Assembly: GCF_000427295.1 (NCBI RefSeq)
Contig: NZ_ATNM01000064.1
Span: 159,843-223,842, forward strand
Origin: Cyclobacterium qasimii M12-11B
GTDB taxonomy: Bacteria; Bacteroidota; Bacteroidia; Cytophagales; Cyclobacteriaceae
Direction: 5' to 3'
DNA: 64,000 nt
Shown here: one piece after another, positions 57,085 through 64,000 of the stretch
Layout of the letters: each line of letters begins with the position of its first letter
Numbering within the stretch: position 1 is the first letter of the stretch
The notes under the pieces: generated by a model
Databases searched by the model: none
The model's input: only the letters and a program-made list of their open reading frames with translations
Told to the model about the DNA's origin: nothing
Translations under genes and position numbers: made by a program

Positions 57085-57930
57085 TCAATTCCATCCAACT
57101 TTATAGCCAAAATAGGTACTGACTAAAAGGGCAAATTTTCTTGCATTCGGTATTCTAATACGTTTTTTCGTAATTATCTCTGGAGATAAAGACTTGATTT
57201 TATAAAACAGTTTCAGGTAATACAGATAGGCAATTTTAACACCAAGCATGGCCCCTTTTGGCAATTGGTTTATGCCTATAAGCGCTTCGTCAAAGTCTTG
57301 CTTGATATCCGCTTCTATTTCTGCTTTTACATGGCTATCAAAGCTATTAAAATCCACTCCCGGAAAATATACTCTCCCTCGGTCCTCGTAATCGCTTTTT
57401 AAATCTCGCAAGAAATTAACTTTCTGAAAGGCCGAACCCAGTTTACAGGCAGCATGCTTTAAGTGTTCATAATTTCCCTGATCTCCTTCACAAAACACCC
57501 TTAAACACATCAATCCAACAACTTCAGCAGAACCATAAATGTATTCTTTGTATTTTGAATCGTTATAAGTGGCAAAATCAAGGTCCATTGCCATGCTGTT
57601 CAGAAAAGCATCGATTAAGTCCCTCTCTATATGGTATTTGTTTACAATTAATTGAAAAGCATGCAGGACTGGGTTCATGCTTATCTCCTCATCAATGGCC
57701 TTATAAGTGTCTTGCCTAAAATTCTCCAACAAACTCGCTTTATCTTTATCATGAAAGGTATCAACGATTTCATCTGCATACCGCACATAACCATAAATTC
57801 CATAAATTGGCATGTGTAGCTTTTTGCAAAGCGTTTTAATACCTAAAGTAAATGAAGTGCTGTAGCGTTGTGTGATTAATTTACTACACTCCAGGGCGGT
57901 GTCATCAAAGAGTTGCTTTGGATCCATCAT
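57085..57930 (-). CDS. crtB: Phytoene synthase
   Basis: 281 aa squalene/phytoene synthase family. The two Asp-rich motifs are seen: Y-A-D-E-I-V-D (residues ~50-56) and L-R-D-L-K-S-D-Y-E-D-R-G-R-V-Y-F-P (~175-190). It condenses two geranylgeranyl diphosphates to phytoene. Begins 21 bp after crtI. Confidence 0.93.
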   Translation of the reverse strand: MMDPKQLFDDTALECSKLITQRYSTSFTLGIKTLCKKLHMPIYGIYGYVRYADEIVDTFHDKDKASLLENFRQDTYKAIDEEISMNPVLHAFQLIVNKYHIERDLIDAFLNSMAMDLDFATYNDSKYKEYIYGSAEVVGLMCLRVFCEGDQGNYEHLKHAACKLGSAFQKVNFLRDLKSDYEDRGRVYFPGVDFNSFDSHVKAEIEADIKQDFDEALIGINQLPKGAMLGVKIAYLYYLKLFYKIKSLSPEIITKKRIRIPNARKFALLVSTYFGYKVGWN

Positions 57931-57951
57931 ATCATTTTCAATGGTTGAAAA

Positions 57952-59436
57952 TTATTTATTTATGGTGTTCTTTATAATTTCTTTCGCTACTACCTCCCCA
58001 GAAATTAAAGAGGGAGGAACTCCAGGCCCTGGTACAGTCAACTGTCCTGAATAATATAGGTTAGTTAATTTCTTATTCCTAAGAGATGGCTTTAAAATTG
58101 CCGTTTGCCTCAAAGTATTTGCCAAACCATATGCATTTCCTTTAAAAGCATGGTAATCTTTCTTGAAGTCACTGTGTGCATAGGAACGGTTGTAAACAAT
58201 ATGAGACCTAATGTCCTGACCTGTATGCTTCTCAAGTCTACTCATAATTATGTTAAAATATTTATTTCTGGTAGCTTCGCTGTCTTCAAGGTCTGGGGCC
58301 AGCGGTATCAATAAGAATAAATTTTCCATTCCTTCTGGAGCCACAGTGGCATCAGTAATAGAAGGCACCGAGGCATAAAACAGCGGTTTCTCAGGCCACC
58401 TTGGATTGGTATAAATGGCATCTGCGTGAGGTTCGAGAGGTTCGTCGAAAAACAAATTATGGTGAAGAAGGTTTTTTAATCGTTTATTAACTCCCAGGTA
58501 GAACAATAGTGATGAAGGTGCCAAGACCCTACTGTCCCAGTATTTATCACTATAGTTACTGTATTTAGGTTCAAGCAAGTGTTTGTCTACATGGTGATAA
58601 TCAGCACTCGCTACTAAAATATCAAATGCTATTTCTTCTCCTGAGAGTAGTTGGACGGATTTGGCTTTGCCATCATCAGCCATAATTTTTACTACTTCCG
58701 CATTGTTTCTAAAAACAACCCCATTGTCTTTCGCTAAAGTCACCATTCCTTCAATGATTTTATGCATACCACCCTTTGGATACCAGGTTCCCAAGGCTAT
58801 GTCTGCATAGTTCATTAAACTGTACAATGCTGGAATATTTTGTGCTGTTTCTCCAAGGAACAAAACAGGAAACTCCATCAAACGAATAATCTTTTCGTTC
58901 TTAAAGTACTTCCGAATGTGCTTGGACATGGATTGGAAAATATCCATTTTCAAAACATCCCTGAATAGTTTAAGGTCTAGAAATTCGGTTAAAGAAACAC
59001 TTGGCCTATGTACCAGGTCATTGATCCCTCTTTGGTATTTGAAAGCTGCCTGTTCCAGAAAATCATCCAACTTTTCACTTACCCCTGGCTCCAGTTTTTC
59101 CAAGGCCAATTTAAATTGATCCAGATTTGCCGGGATTTCCATGACATCCTCTTGCCCAAAAATCACTGAATAAGAGGGGTCTAAACGAATTAAATCATAA
59201 TAATCAGACGTTTTTTTTCCAAAATTACTGAAGTACCTGTCAAAAACATCCGGCATCCAGTACCAGCTTGGTCCCATATCAAATGTAAAACCGGCTGAAT
59301 TAAATTTCCTTGCCCTTCCTCCAAGGACCTCGTTTTTTTCTAAAACAGTCACTTTATATCCCGCAGCTGCGAGATGTGTGGCAGTGGAAAGCCCTGAAAA
59401 ACCCGAACCTATTACAACAACTTCTTTTGGCTTCAT
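57952..59436 (-). CDS. crtI: Phytoene desaturase
   Basis: 494 aa FAD-dependent carotenoid desaturase. N-terminal dinucleotide fold V-V-I-G-S-G-F-S-G-L-S-T-A-x-H-L, then the bacterial-type phytoene dehydrogenase signature near the C-terminus (N-L-Y-Y-S-G-Q-L-T-V-P-G-P-G-V-P-P-S-L-I-S-G). Converts phytoene towards lycopene. It begins 3 bp after the sigma factor stop, so it is cotranscribed with a regulator. Confidence 0.94.
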   Translation of the reverse strand: MKPKEVVVIGSGFSGLSTATHLAAAGYKVTVLEKNEVLGGRARKFNSAGFTFDMGPSWYWMPDVFDRYFSNFGKKTSDYYDLIRLDPSYSVIFGQEDVMEIPANLDQFKLALEKLEPGVSEKLDDFLEQAAFKYQRGINDLVHRPSVSLTEFLDLKLFRDVLKMDIFQSMSKHIRKYFKNEKIIRLMEFPVLFLGETAQNIPALYSLMNYADIALGTWYPKGGMHKIIEGMVTLAKDNGVVFRNNAEVVKIMADDGKAKSVQLLSGEEIAFDILVASADYHHVDKHLLEPKYSNYSDKYWDSRVLAPSSLLFYLGVNKRLKNLLHHNLFFDEPLEPHADAIYTNPRWPEKPLFYASVPSITDATVAPEGMENLFLLIPLAPDLEDSEATRNKYFNIIMSRLEKHTGQDIRSHIVYNRSYAHSDFKKDYHAFKGNAYGLANTLRQTAILKPSLRNKKLTNLYYSGQLTVPGPGVPPSLISGEVVAKEIIKNTINK

Positions 59437-59439
59437 TGA

Positions 59440-59952
59440 TTAATTGATGGTGGTATAAACCTTAAGATCGTCTTTTAAAATCTTCCTTGCAATATGTATT
59501 CTGTTTTTTACCGTTCCAATGGGTATATTTAGTTGTATTGCTATTTCATGGTATTTAAAACCTTTGTAATGCATCAAGAAGGGAGACTTGTAAACCTCAT
59601 CCAATTTATCGATGGCTTTGGTAATGTCCTTCATCGTAAAATCTCCAAAGACGCCATTTTCTATCACTGCCGCTCCTGAATTGATAAAGTGTAAGTTTTC
59701 AGTCGTATCAACAAATGTCCCTCTCCTTACCATTCGTTGGTAATTGGTAATGAAGGTGTTTTTCATAATGGTATACAACCAAGCTTTCAAATTTGTACCG
59801 TCGGCAAACTTATCCTTGTTGGTAAAGGCCTTCACCATGGTATCCTGTAATAGATCATTGGCATCATCCATATCCCTTGTCAATTTTAAAGCAAACGGCT
59901 TTAAGGACGTGCTGAGCTTCGTAAGTGAATAACTAAATTCTAAAGTTGTCAT
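59440..59952 (-). CDS. ECF sigma factor heading the carotenoid operon
   Basis: 170 aa. Region 2: D-M-D-D-A-N-D-L-L-Q-D-T-M-V-K-A and N-L-K-A-W-L-Y-T-I-M-K-N; region 4: F-K-Y-H-E-I-A-I-Q-L-N-I-P-I-G-T-V-K-N-R-I-H. First gene of sigma-crtI-crtB-ispH-crtW. No anti-sigma gene is adjacent. Its own promoter looks like a housekeeping one (see 59975-60006), with a palindrome just upstream. Confidence 0.93.
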   Translation of the reverse strand: MTTLEFSYSLTKLSTSLKPFALKLTRDMDDANDLLQDTMVKAFTNKDKFADGTNLKAWLYTIMKNTFITNYQRMVRRGTFVDTTENLHFINSGAAVIENGVFGDFTMKDITKAIDKLDEVYKSPFLMHYKGFKYHEIAIQLNIPIGTVKNRIHIARKILKDDLKVYTTIN

Positions 59953-59974
59953 AGACCCTGTGTTTTTGTTTAAT

Positions 59975-60006
59975 CAAACATAGGTATTGTTAAACAGTAT
60001 AGCAAA
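59975..60006 (-). promoter_or_regulatory. Promoter of the sigma-crt operon
   Basis: Minus strand: TTTG (60003-60006), 20-bp spacer, TATGTTTG (59975-59982). This fits the Bacteroidota primary-sigma promoter. It is 22 bp from the sigma ATG. Confidence 0.6.
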
Positions 60007-60010
60007 TATT

Positions 60011-60032
60011 TTGTGTAGTATTTTTCACACAA
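60011..60032. promoter_or_regulatory. Operator candidate upstream of the carotenoid promoter
   Basis: TTGTGT-N10-ACACAA, 22 bp with perfect 6-bp arms, beginning 5 bp upstream of the -33 element. The site TGTTTAAC also occurs twice on the minus strand, at 59989-59996 (inside the promoter) and 60034-60041, 45 bp apart. Confidence 0.45.
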
Positions 60033-60069
60033 GGTTAAACAAATTACAACTGAAAATAAAAATGAGAAT

Positions 60070-60106
60070 AAAAAAATCCCCCTATAGACACCTAAAGGGG
60101 GATTTC
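60070..60106 (-). terminator. Terminator of the dipeptidase operon
   Basis: 10-bp stem AAATCCCCCT/AGGGGGATTT (60074-60083 with 60096-60105), with a run of U on the minus strand, about 75 bp past the dipeptidase stop. Confidence 0.85.
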
Positions 60107-60178
60107 AACTACAATTTTAACAATTATAGGTTTATAAATTTTTGTTTAATATTAAATTATTTTATTAAACAAAACAGA

Positions 60179-61249
60179 TTAAGACCAAGCTTCATTCAAA
60201 AATCTTAACCAATTTTTATGCATGACCTTCTCAATATCGGCTTCGGTATAACCTCTTTTTTGCAACATTCCAGGAATTCTTCTTAAATCTGCAATTGTTT
60301 CAAGGTCATAAGGACTTTGTTCTCTTCCATACGCCCCGTCCAAGTCAGTACCTATACCTATATGATTGGCATTCCCTGCGATTTGGCAAATATGATCCAT
60401 ATGATCTATGATTTTCTCCAGATCACAGTCCATTTCTTTTGGCAAGGAAGTTCCTCTTATCCAATTAGGCACCATCATCCAGGCATCTAAAGCACCTCCT
60501 ATTACAGCACCTCTATCAACAAGTGCCTTGATCATTTCGTCGCTAAACTGCCTATTGTGATCCACCAATGACCTGCAATTGTTATGGCTAGCCCATACAG
60601 ATCCATTAAAATGATCCAAGGCCTCCCAAAAACAAACATCACACAAATGGGTAGCATCTAAAATAATATTCAGCCTTTCCATCTCTTTAAGCAAGGCCCG
60701 GCCATTTTCCCCCAAAGGCCCGGAAGCATCTGTACCTTGGGCATATCTTCCCGGACCATAATGTGCAGGCCCTAAAGCCCTCAATCCTTTTTCATAGGAT
60801 TTTTCAAGATAGCTCAGGTTCACTATTGAATCAGCACCTTCTAAAGAAAGAATATAGCCTACAGGTTTCTTATCATTAGGCTCTCCATTCATCCAAAGGG
60901 CTACATGTTCATTTAAAGACTTTTTATCTCGAATTTGAACCATTTCTCCTTTGGCTTCCATGGCCTCATACCATGCCAACTGGCCTTGGGTTTGAGCCCA
61001 GGCTTGTTCCGGGCTGTTCCAGCCTGGAAGTGGGTTATCCGGCGCCACATAACGTGCAATCTGAGTAGCTACTACCAATCCAATCTCTCCCTTTCTTAAA
61101 GTAGGTAGAGAAACAGTGGCATTTCCCCGATCTGTTTTATCCGTCATCCCTTTTTCCCTGGCATTTAACGCTTCTACAGGTTGGGTAAGGTCCCTGTTCC
61201 ATTCAAGCGCATTCATACTTAAATCTAAATGGGCATCTATTGTAAACAT
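60179..61249 (-). CDS. Membrane dipeptidase (peptidase M19)
   Basis: 356 aa amidohydrolase-fold renal-dipeptidase family. H-x-D (H7-L-D9), the bridging Glu in L-E-G-A-D-S, D-A-T-H-L (His ligand) and A-S-H-N-N-C-R (His ligand) form the two-zinc site. I-G-I-G-T-D-L-D-G near the C-terminus is the conserved Asp segment. No signal peptide, so it is cytosolic despite the family name. M19 enzymes hydrolyse L-D dipeptides and other dipeptides. Last gene of the operon with the D-threonine-aldolase-type enzyme, RidA and GntP. Confidence 0.93.
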   Translation of the reverse strand: MFTIDAHLDLSMNALEWNRDLTQPVEALNAREKGMTDKTDRGNATVSLPTLRKGEIGLVVATQIARYVAPDNPLPGWNSPEQAWAQTQGQLAWYEAMEAKGEMVQIRDKKSLNEHVALWMNGEPNDKKPVGYILSLEGADSIVNLSYLEKSYEKGLRALGPAHYGPGRYAQGTDASGPLGENGRALLKEMERLNIILDATHLCDVCFWEALDHFNGSVWASHNNCRSLVDHNRQFSDEMIKALVDRGAVIGGALDAWMMVPNWIRGTSLPKEMDCDLEKIIDHMDHICQIAGNANHIGIGTDLDGAYGREQSPYDLETIADLRRIPGMLQKRGYTEADIEKVMHKNWLRFLNEAWS

Positions 61250-61285
61250 CTTTCTGGTTGATTTAAATGAGTTAAATTATTGTCC

Positions 61286-62398
61286 TCAAAAAGTAATTCT
61301 CCTGTCTCTGGCTACGGTTTTCCAAGTAGCAACCTGCTCTCCATTTTGAATAACCAAGGCCTCCTGATAGGAAGCAACTGTTGGACAAATATGAATTGGA
61401 ACACCAAATAGAACATCCCCGATTTTATAGGAATGGCCTTCTTTTGCATCCAAAACCAAGTGCTCCTCACTGTGGCCTACAGGCACTAGTTCTGGTGCAT
61501 TTAGAAATTTTACACGCTCTGCCAATGGGTTTTCAGAGGCAATAGCTTTATACCCAAGGTCCACGCAAATATAGTTTGAGGTTGGCAAAGAAATCACCCT
61601 ACACAATACCAATGCAGCATATAAGAAAGACTGCTCTGGAAGACCACTCGCATATCCTTCATCCCAGTAAATAAATGTTCCAGGAGCACATGTTATACGC
61701 GCCCTTTTAGAATGAAAAGGAAAAGTGGTTGTTCCTCCAGCGATGACATCAAGTGTCAGGTTGTATTTGTTTTCTAGCTTTTCCCTCATTTGAGAAATTG
61801 GCGCAAAGCCTTCGTCACAAGCTATTTCTCTAAGCTTGATATCGGGATCTCTCAAGTGACCATCATAAAGGTGAAAGCCTATATTTTGCAAGCCTTTCAA
61901 TTGTAAGATTTGTTCAAATAAATCTTCTGCCTGCTTGCCGGGTACTACCCCTGTCCTATTTGTTCCAGCGTTTAAATCTATATAGATGCCAATTTTTTGA
62001 TTGCTTGCCAATGCTTTTTCATTCAAAGCCTTGGCCGCATCAATATGGTCTATCAGACAGTGGAACTTAACATCTGGATAATGCGCAATTAAAGCCAAAA
62101 AGCGATCCACTTTAGGCCCTACAGGCTGGTAAGCTAGCATAATGTCTTTCGCTCCAATACTTGCAAGCAATTCAATTTCAGCAATCGTTGCTCCTTTGAA
62201 TGCCTTGATTCCGGCATCCATCATTAGTTGACAGGCCTCTGCAGATTTATTGGTCTTTATGTGTGGCCTCAACCGGTCAGCTGTGCCTACCTCTTTAATG
62301 ACTTTTTGAATGTTTTCTTTTGCCCTGTCCAAATACACCAACAATGCTGGACTATCTATTTTTTCAGGATGGTTTAATTTGTACCAATCGTCATTCAT
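61286..62398 (-). CDS. D-threonine-aldolase-family (alanine-racemase-fold) PLP enzyme
   Basis: 370 aa from the Met at 62398; the longer frame overlaps ridA by 17 bp. Fold-type III PLP enzyme with the lysine in R-P-H-I-K-T-N-K-S (~50), followed by A-T-I-A-E and the C-terminal metal motif G-H-S-E-E-H near residue 325. Family members include D-threonine aldolase, D-serine dehydratase and 3-hydroxy-D-aspartate aldolase/dehydratase; the exact activity is not decided. Next to ridA, which clears enamine/imine products of PLP dehydratases, dehydratase activity is favoured. Confidence 0.87.
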   Translation of the reverse strand: MNDDWYKLNHPEKIDSPALLVYLDRAKENIQKVIKEVGTADRLRPHIKTNKSAEACQLMMDAGIKAFKGATIAEIELLASIGAKDIMLAYQPVGPKVDRFLALIAHYPDVKFHCLIDHIDAAKALNEKALASNQKIGIYIDLNAGTNRTGVVPGKQAEDLFEQILQLKGLQNIGFHLYDGHLRDPDIKLREIACDEGFAPISQMREKLENKYNLTLDVIAGGTTTFPFHSKRARITCAPGTFIYWDEGYASGLPEQSFLYAALVLCRVISLPTSNYICVDLGYKAIASENPLAERVKFLNAPELVPVGHSEEHLVLDAKEGHSYKIGDVLFGVPIHICPTVASYQEALVIQNGEQVATWKTVARDRRITF

Positions 62399-62405
62399 AT
62401 AATTA

Positions 62406-62870
62406 CTATTGATGGATTTCAAATGTAGCTTCTATTTCAACCGAAATATTGCCCGGCAAAGAACCAAAGCCAATGGCACTTCTTGAGCCAAGACCATTTT
62501 CTTCTCCCCAGACTTCAGCAAATAGTTCGCTACAACCATTGATAACAAAAGGATGTTCTTCAAAGTCCAAAGAACAGTTCACCATTCCCAAGACTTTAAC
62601 AACTCTTTTGATCTTGTTTAAACTTCCCAACTCAGTTTGAAGGGTAGAAAGCATCGTTAACCCTACTTGCCTGGCGGCAGCTTTACCTTCCACTTTATCC
62701 AAGTCAATGCCTATTTTCCCTCTGATCATGTCTCCATTTTCCAAAACCGGACCATGTCCCGAAAGAAACAATAGATTTCCAGTGATTATAAGCGGACGGT
62801 AAACACCTCCTGGAGGTGGCGCTGGAGGCAATACTAAACCCAATTCTTTAATTTTTGCTTCTGCTGACAT
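62406..62870 (-). CDS. RidA-family enamine/imine deaminase
   Basis: 154 aa of the YjgF/RidA superfamily. G-x-x-Y-R-P-L-I-I-T-G-N-L-L-F-L-S-G-H-G-P (~22-42), D-F-E-E-H-P-F-V-I-N-G-C-S-E-L, and the closing R-S-A-I-G-F-G-S-L-P-G-N-I-S-V-E-I-E. The catalytic Arg of true RidA (Arg105 in E. coli) appears as the R in S-R-S-A-I-G. Cotranscribed with the PLP enzyme and 22 bp after the permease gene. Confidence 0.9.
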   Translation of the reverse strand: MSAEAKIKELGLVLPPAPPPGGVYRPLIITGNLLFLSGHGPVLENGDMIRGKIGIDLDKVEGKAAARQVGLTMLSTLQTELGSLNKIKRVVKVLGMVNCSLDFEEHPFVINGCSELFAEVWGEENGLGSRSAIGFGSLPGNISVEIEATFEIHQ

Positions 62871-62892
62871 GTCTCTATTTTTTAAGTTTATG

Positions 62893-64000
62893 TTATATAA
62901 ATAAATCCAAAATTAAAACCCCTATTAATCCCAACACTGACAATACTGTTTCCAGTAAGGTCCATGAGAGAAAGGTTTGCTTTATACTTAAGTTAAAATA
63001 TTCTTTTACCAGCCAAAACCCTCCATCATTTACATGAGAAAAGATCAGACTACCACTGCCTATAGCCAAGACCATCAAGTTTGGATCTCCTACTCCGGAA
63101 GCAACTAAAGGAGCGATTATTCCAGCAGCAGTAAGTGCCGCCACCGTGGCCGAACCGACAGATACCCGAATCACTGCTGCAATTAACCAGCCCAAAAGCA
63201 ATGGATTAATTGACAATTGCTGAAGAGATTCGCCAATCTCTCCACTTACACCACTGTCTACCAATACCTCTTTGTATGCACCCGCTCCAGCAATAATTAA
63301 TAAGATCAGCGCTATTTCCTTTACTGCCGAGGCATACCTATTCATAATGTCGGCAATCTGTATGCCCTTCAATATTCCCAGGCTAAAGGTCGCCCAAATA
63401 AGAGAGATCAACATCACAATATTGGGGTCACCAAAAAACATTATTAAGCCATAGCCTGGGCTTTCTTCATTCATCCCCATGCCTATTAAGGACAGCGCAA
63501 TCAATAGGAATACGGGAAGTAAGGCAGTAAAAAGACTGTTTACAAGTCCAGGAAGTTCACTTTCTTCTTTTGGCTTCACGCTAAACACTTCCAAGGGAGT
63601 GATTTTCATTTGGCGCAGGTAGGGTAATTTCCCCAATAAAGGCCCACCTATAACAATTACTGGAATCCCAATTATAAAACCATAAATAAGCGTAGTCCCT
63701 ATATTGGCACCAAACTGTGCGACTAACGCTACCGGAGCCGGATGTGGCGGAAGTAACCCATGTGTAATTGACAAAGCGGCAAGCATGGGTATCCCCAAAA
63801 TCATTACAGGGATTTTATATTGATAAGCTACCGCAAACACCAATGGCACTAGCAGTACAAATCCTACATTGAAAAACAAAGGAATGCCTACGATAAAAGC
63901 CGTAAGTGCAATTGCCCAATTGACGCGTTCTTTACCAAAACCATTCATCAGAAATTGGGCGATGCGTTGGGCAGCTCCACTATCTGCAACAATTTTCCCT
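62893..64000 (-). CDS. GntP-family permease, runs off the right edge
   Basis: At least 369 codons; the frame is open to the window edge with K-I-V-A-D-S-G-A-A-Q-R-I-A before the first internal Met at 63948. GntP/gluconate:H+ symporter family with many membrane segments. Family members carry gluconate, fructuronate or, in DsdX, D-serine. With a D-amino-acid-type PLP enzyme, RidA and a dipeptidase downstream, a DsdX-like role is plausible. The N-terminus is missing. Confidence 0.9.
   Translation of the reverse strand, partial: GKIVADSGAAQRIAQFLMNGFGKERVNWAIALTAFIVGIPLFFNVGFVLLVPLVFAVAYQYKIPVMILGIPMLAALSITHGLLPPHPAPVALVAQFGANIGTTLIYGFIIGIPVIVIGGPLLGKLPYLRQMKITPLEVFSVKPKEESELPGLVNSLFTALLPVFLLIALSLIGMGMNEESPGYGLIMFFGDPNIVMLISLIWATFSLGILKGIQIADIMNRYASAVKEIALILLIIAGAGAYKEVLVDSGVSGEIGESLQQLSINPLLLGWLIAAVIRVSVGSATVAALTAAGIIAPLVASGVGDPNLMVLAIGSGSLIFSHVNDGGFWLVKEYFNLSIKQTFLSWTLLETVLSVLGLIGVLILDLFI

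Overview
The window looks like chromosomal DNA of a Bacteroidota bacterium, most likely order Cytophagales and plausibly family Cyclobacteriaceae. The evidence is AT-rich DNA, TAnnTTTG-type -7 promoter elements, a GldJ-type gliding/T9SS lipoprotein beside a large secreted protein with a C-terminal sorting domain, two TonB-dependent receptors with carboxypeptidase-like N-termini, many lipoproteins, and a carotenoid locus with a CrtW-type ketolase. I see no rRNA, tRNA, insertion sequence, CRISPR array, prophage or origin.

Layout, left to right. 0-5 kb: start of a Tat/lipobox protein, a secreted glycosidase-like propeller protein, a GyrI-like protein, and a doxX-marR-nitroreductase operon with a palindromic operator candidate. 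4.6-8.1 kb: an ECF sigma factor, a small membrane protein, a Spy/CpxP-like protein, a YHYH lipoprotein, a MORN-repeat protein and a SCO1 lipoprotein, tightly packed or overlapping on the minus strand; this is the best candidate for an under-described system. 8-14 kb: metabolic dehydrogenases, a RibD-like reductase, a DUF6528-like lipoprotein, a ZIP transporter and a DUF1080 protein. 14-18 kb (plus): TraR/DksA-like, scpB, an RluB-type synthase, a DUF427 protein and a mercuric-reductase-like flavoprotein. 17.8-19.4 kb: three copies of an intergenic palindromic repeat flanking a truncated-haemoglobin/cupin pair. 19.4-26.4 kb: glyS and an extracellular sugar/haem oxidation cluster. 27-41 kb: TonB receptor, tag, DUF3365 haem lipoprotein, prfA, Ycf48-like T9SS substrate, gldJ, mfd and a COX3-like protein. 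41.6-50 kb: hflK-hflC-SRPBCC, a fur-family regulator, an aspartyl protease, a large PAS/GAF histidine kinase and nagB. 50-60 kb: TRIC channel, methyltransferase, BamA-like barrel, TonB receptor, and a sigma-crtI-crtB-ispH-crtW carotenoid operon. 60-64 kb: M19 dipeptidase, D-threonine-aldolase-family enzyme, RidA and a GntP permease, a probable D-amino-acid/dipeptide catabolic operon.

The reader must know one thing before trusting gene counts. At least twelve genes are split by single-base indels, 17 in all, 15 of them missing bases and nearly all in short A/T homopolymers. They include the essential genes prfA and glyS. Every one is restored to a full-length family member by adding or removing one base, so I treat them as sequencing errors rather than pseudogenes and give restored gene spans.
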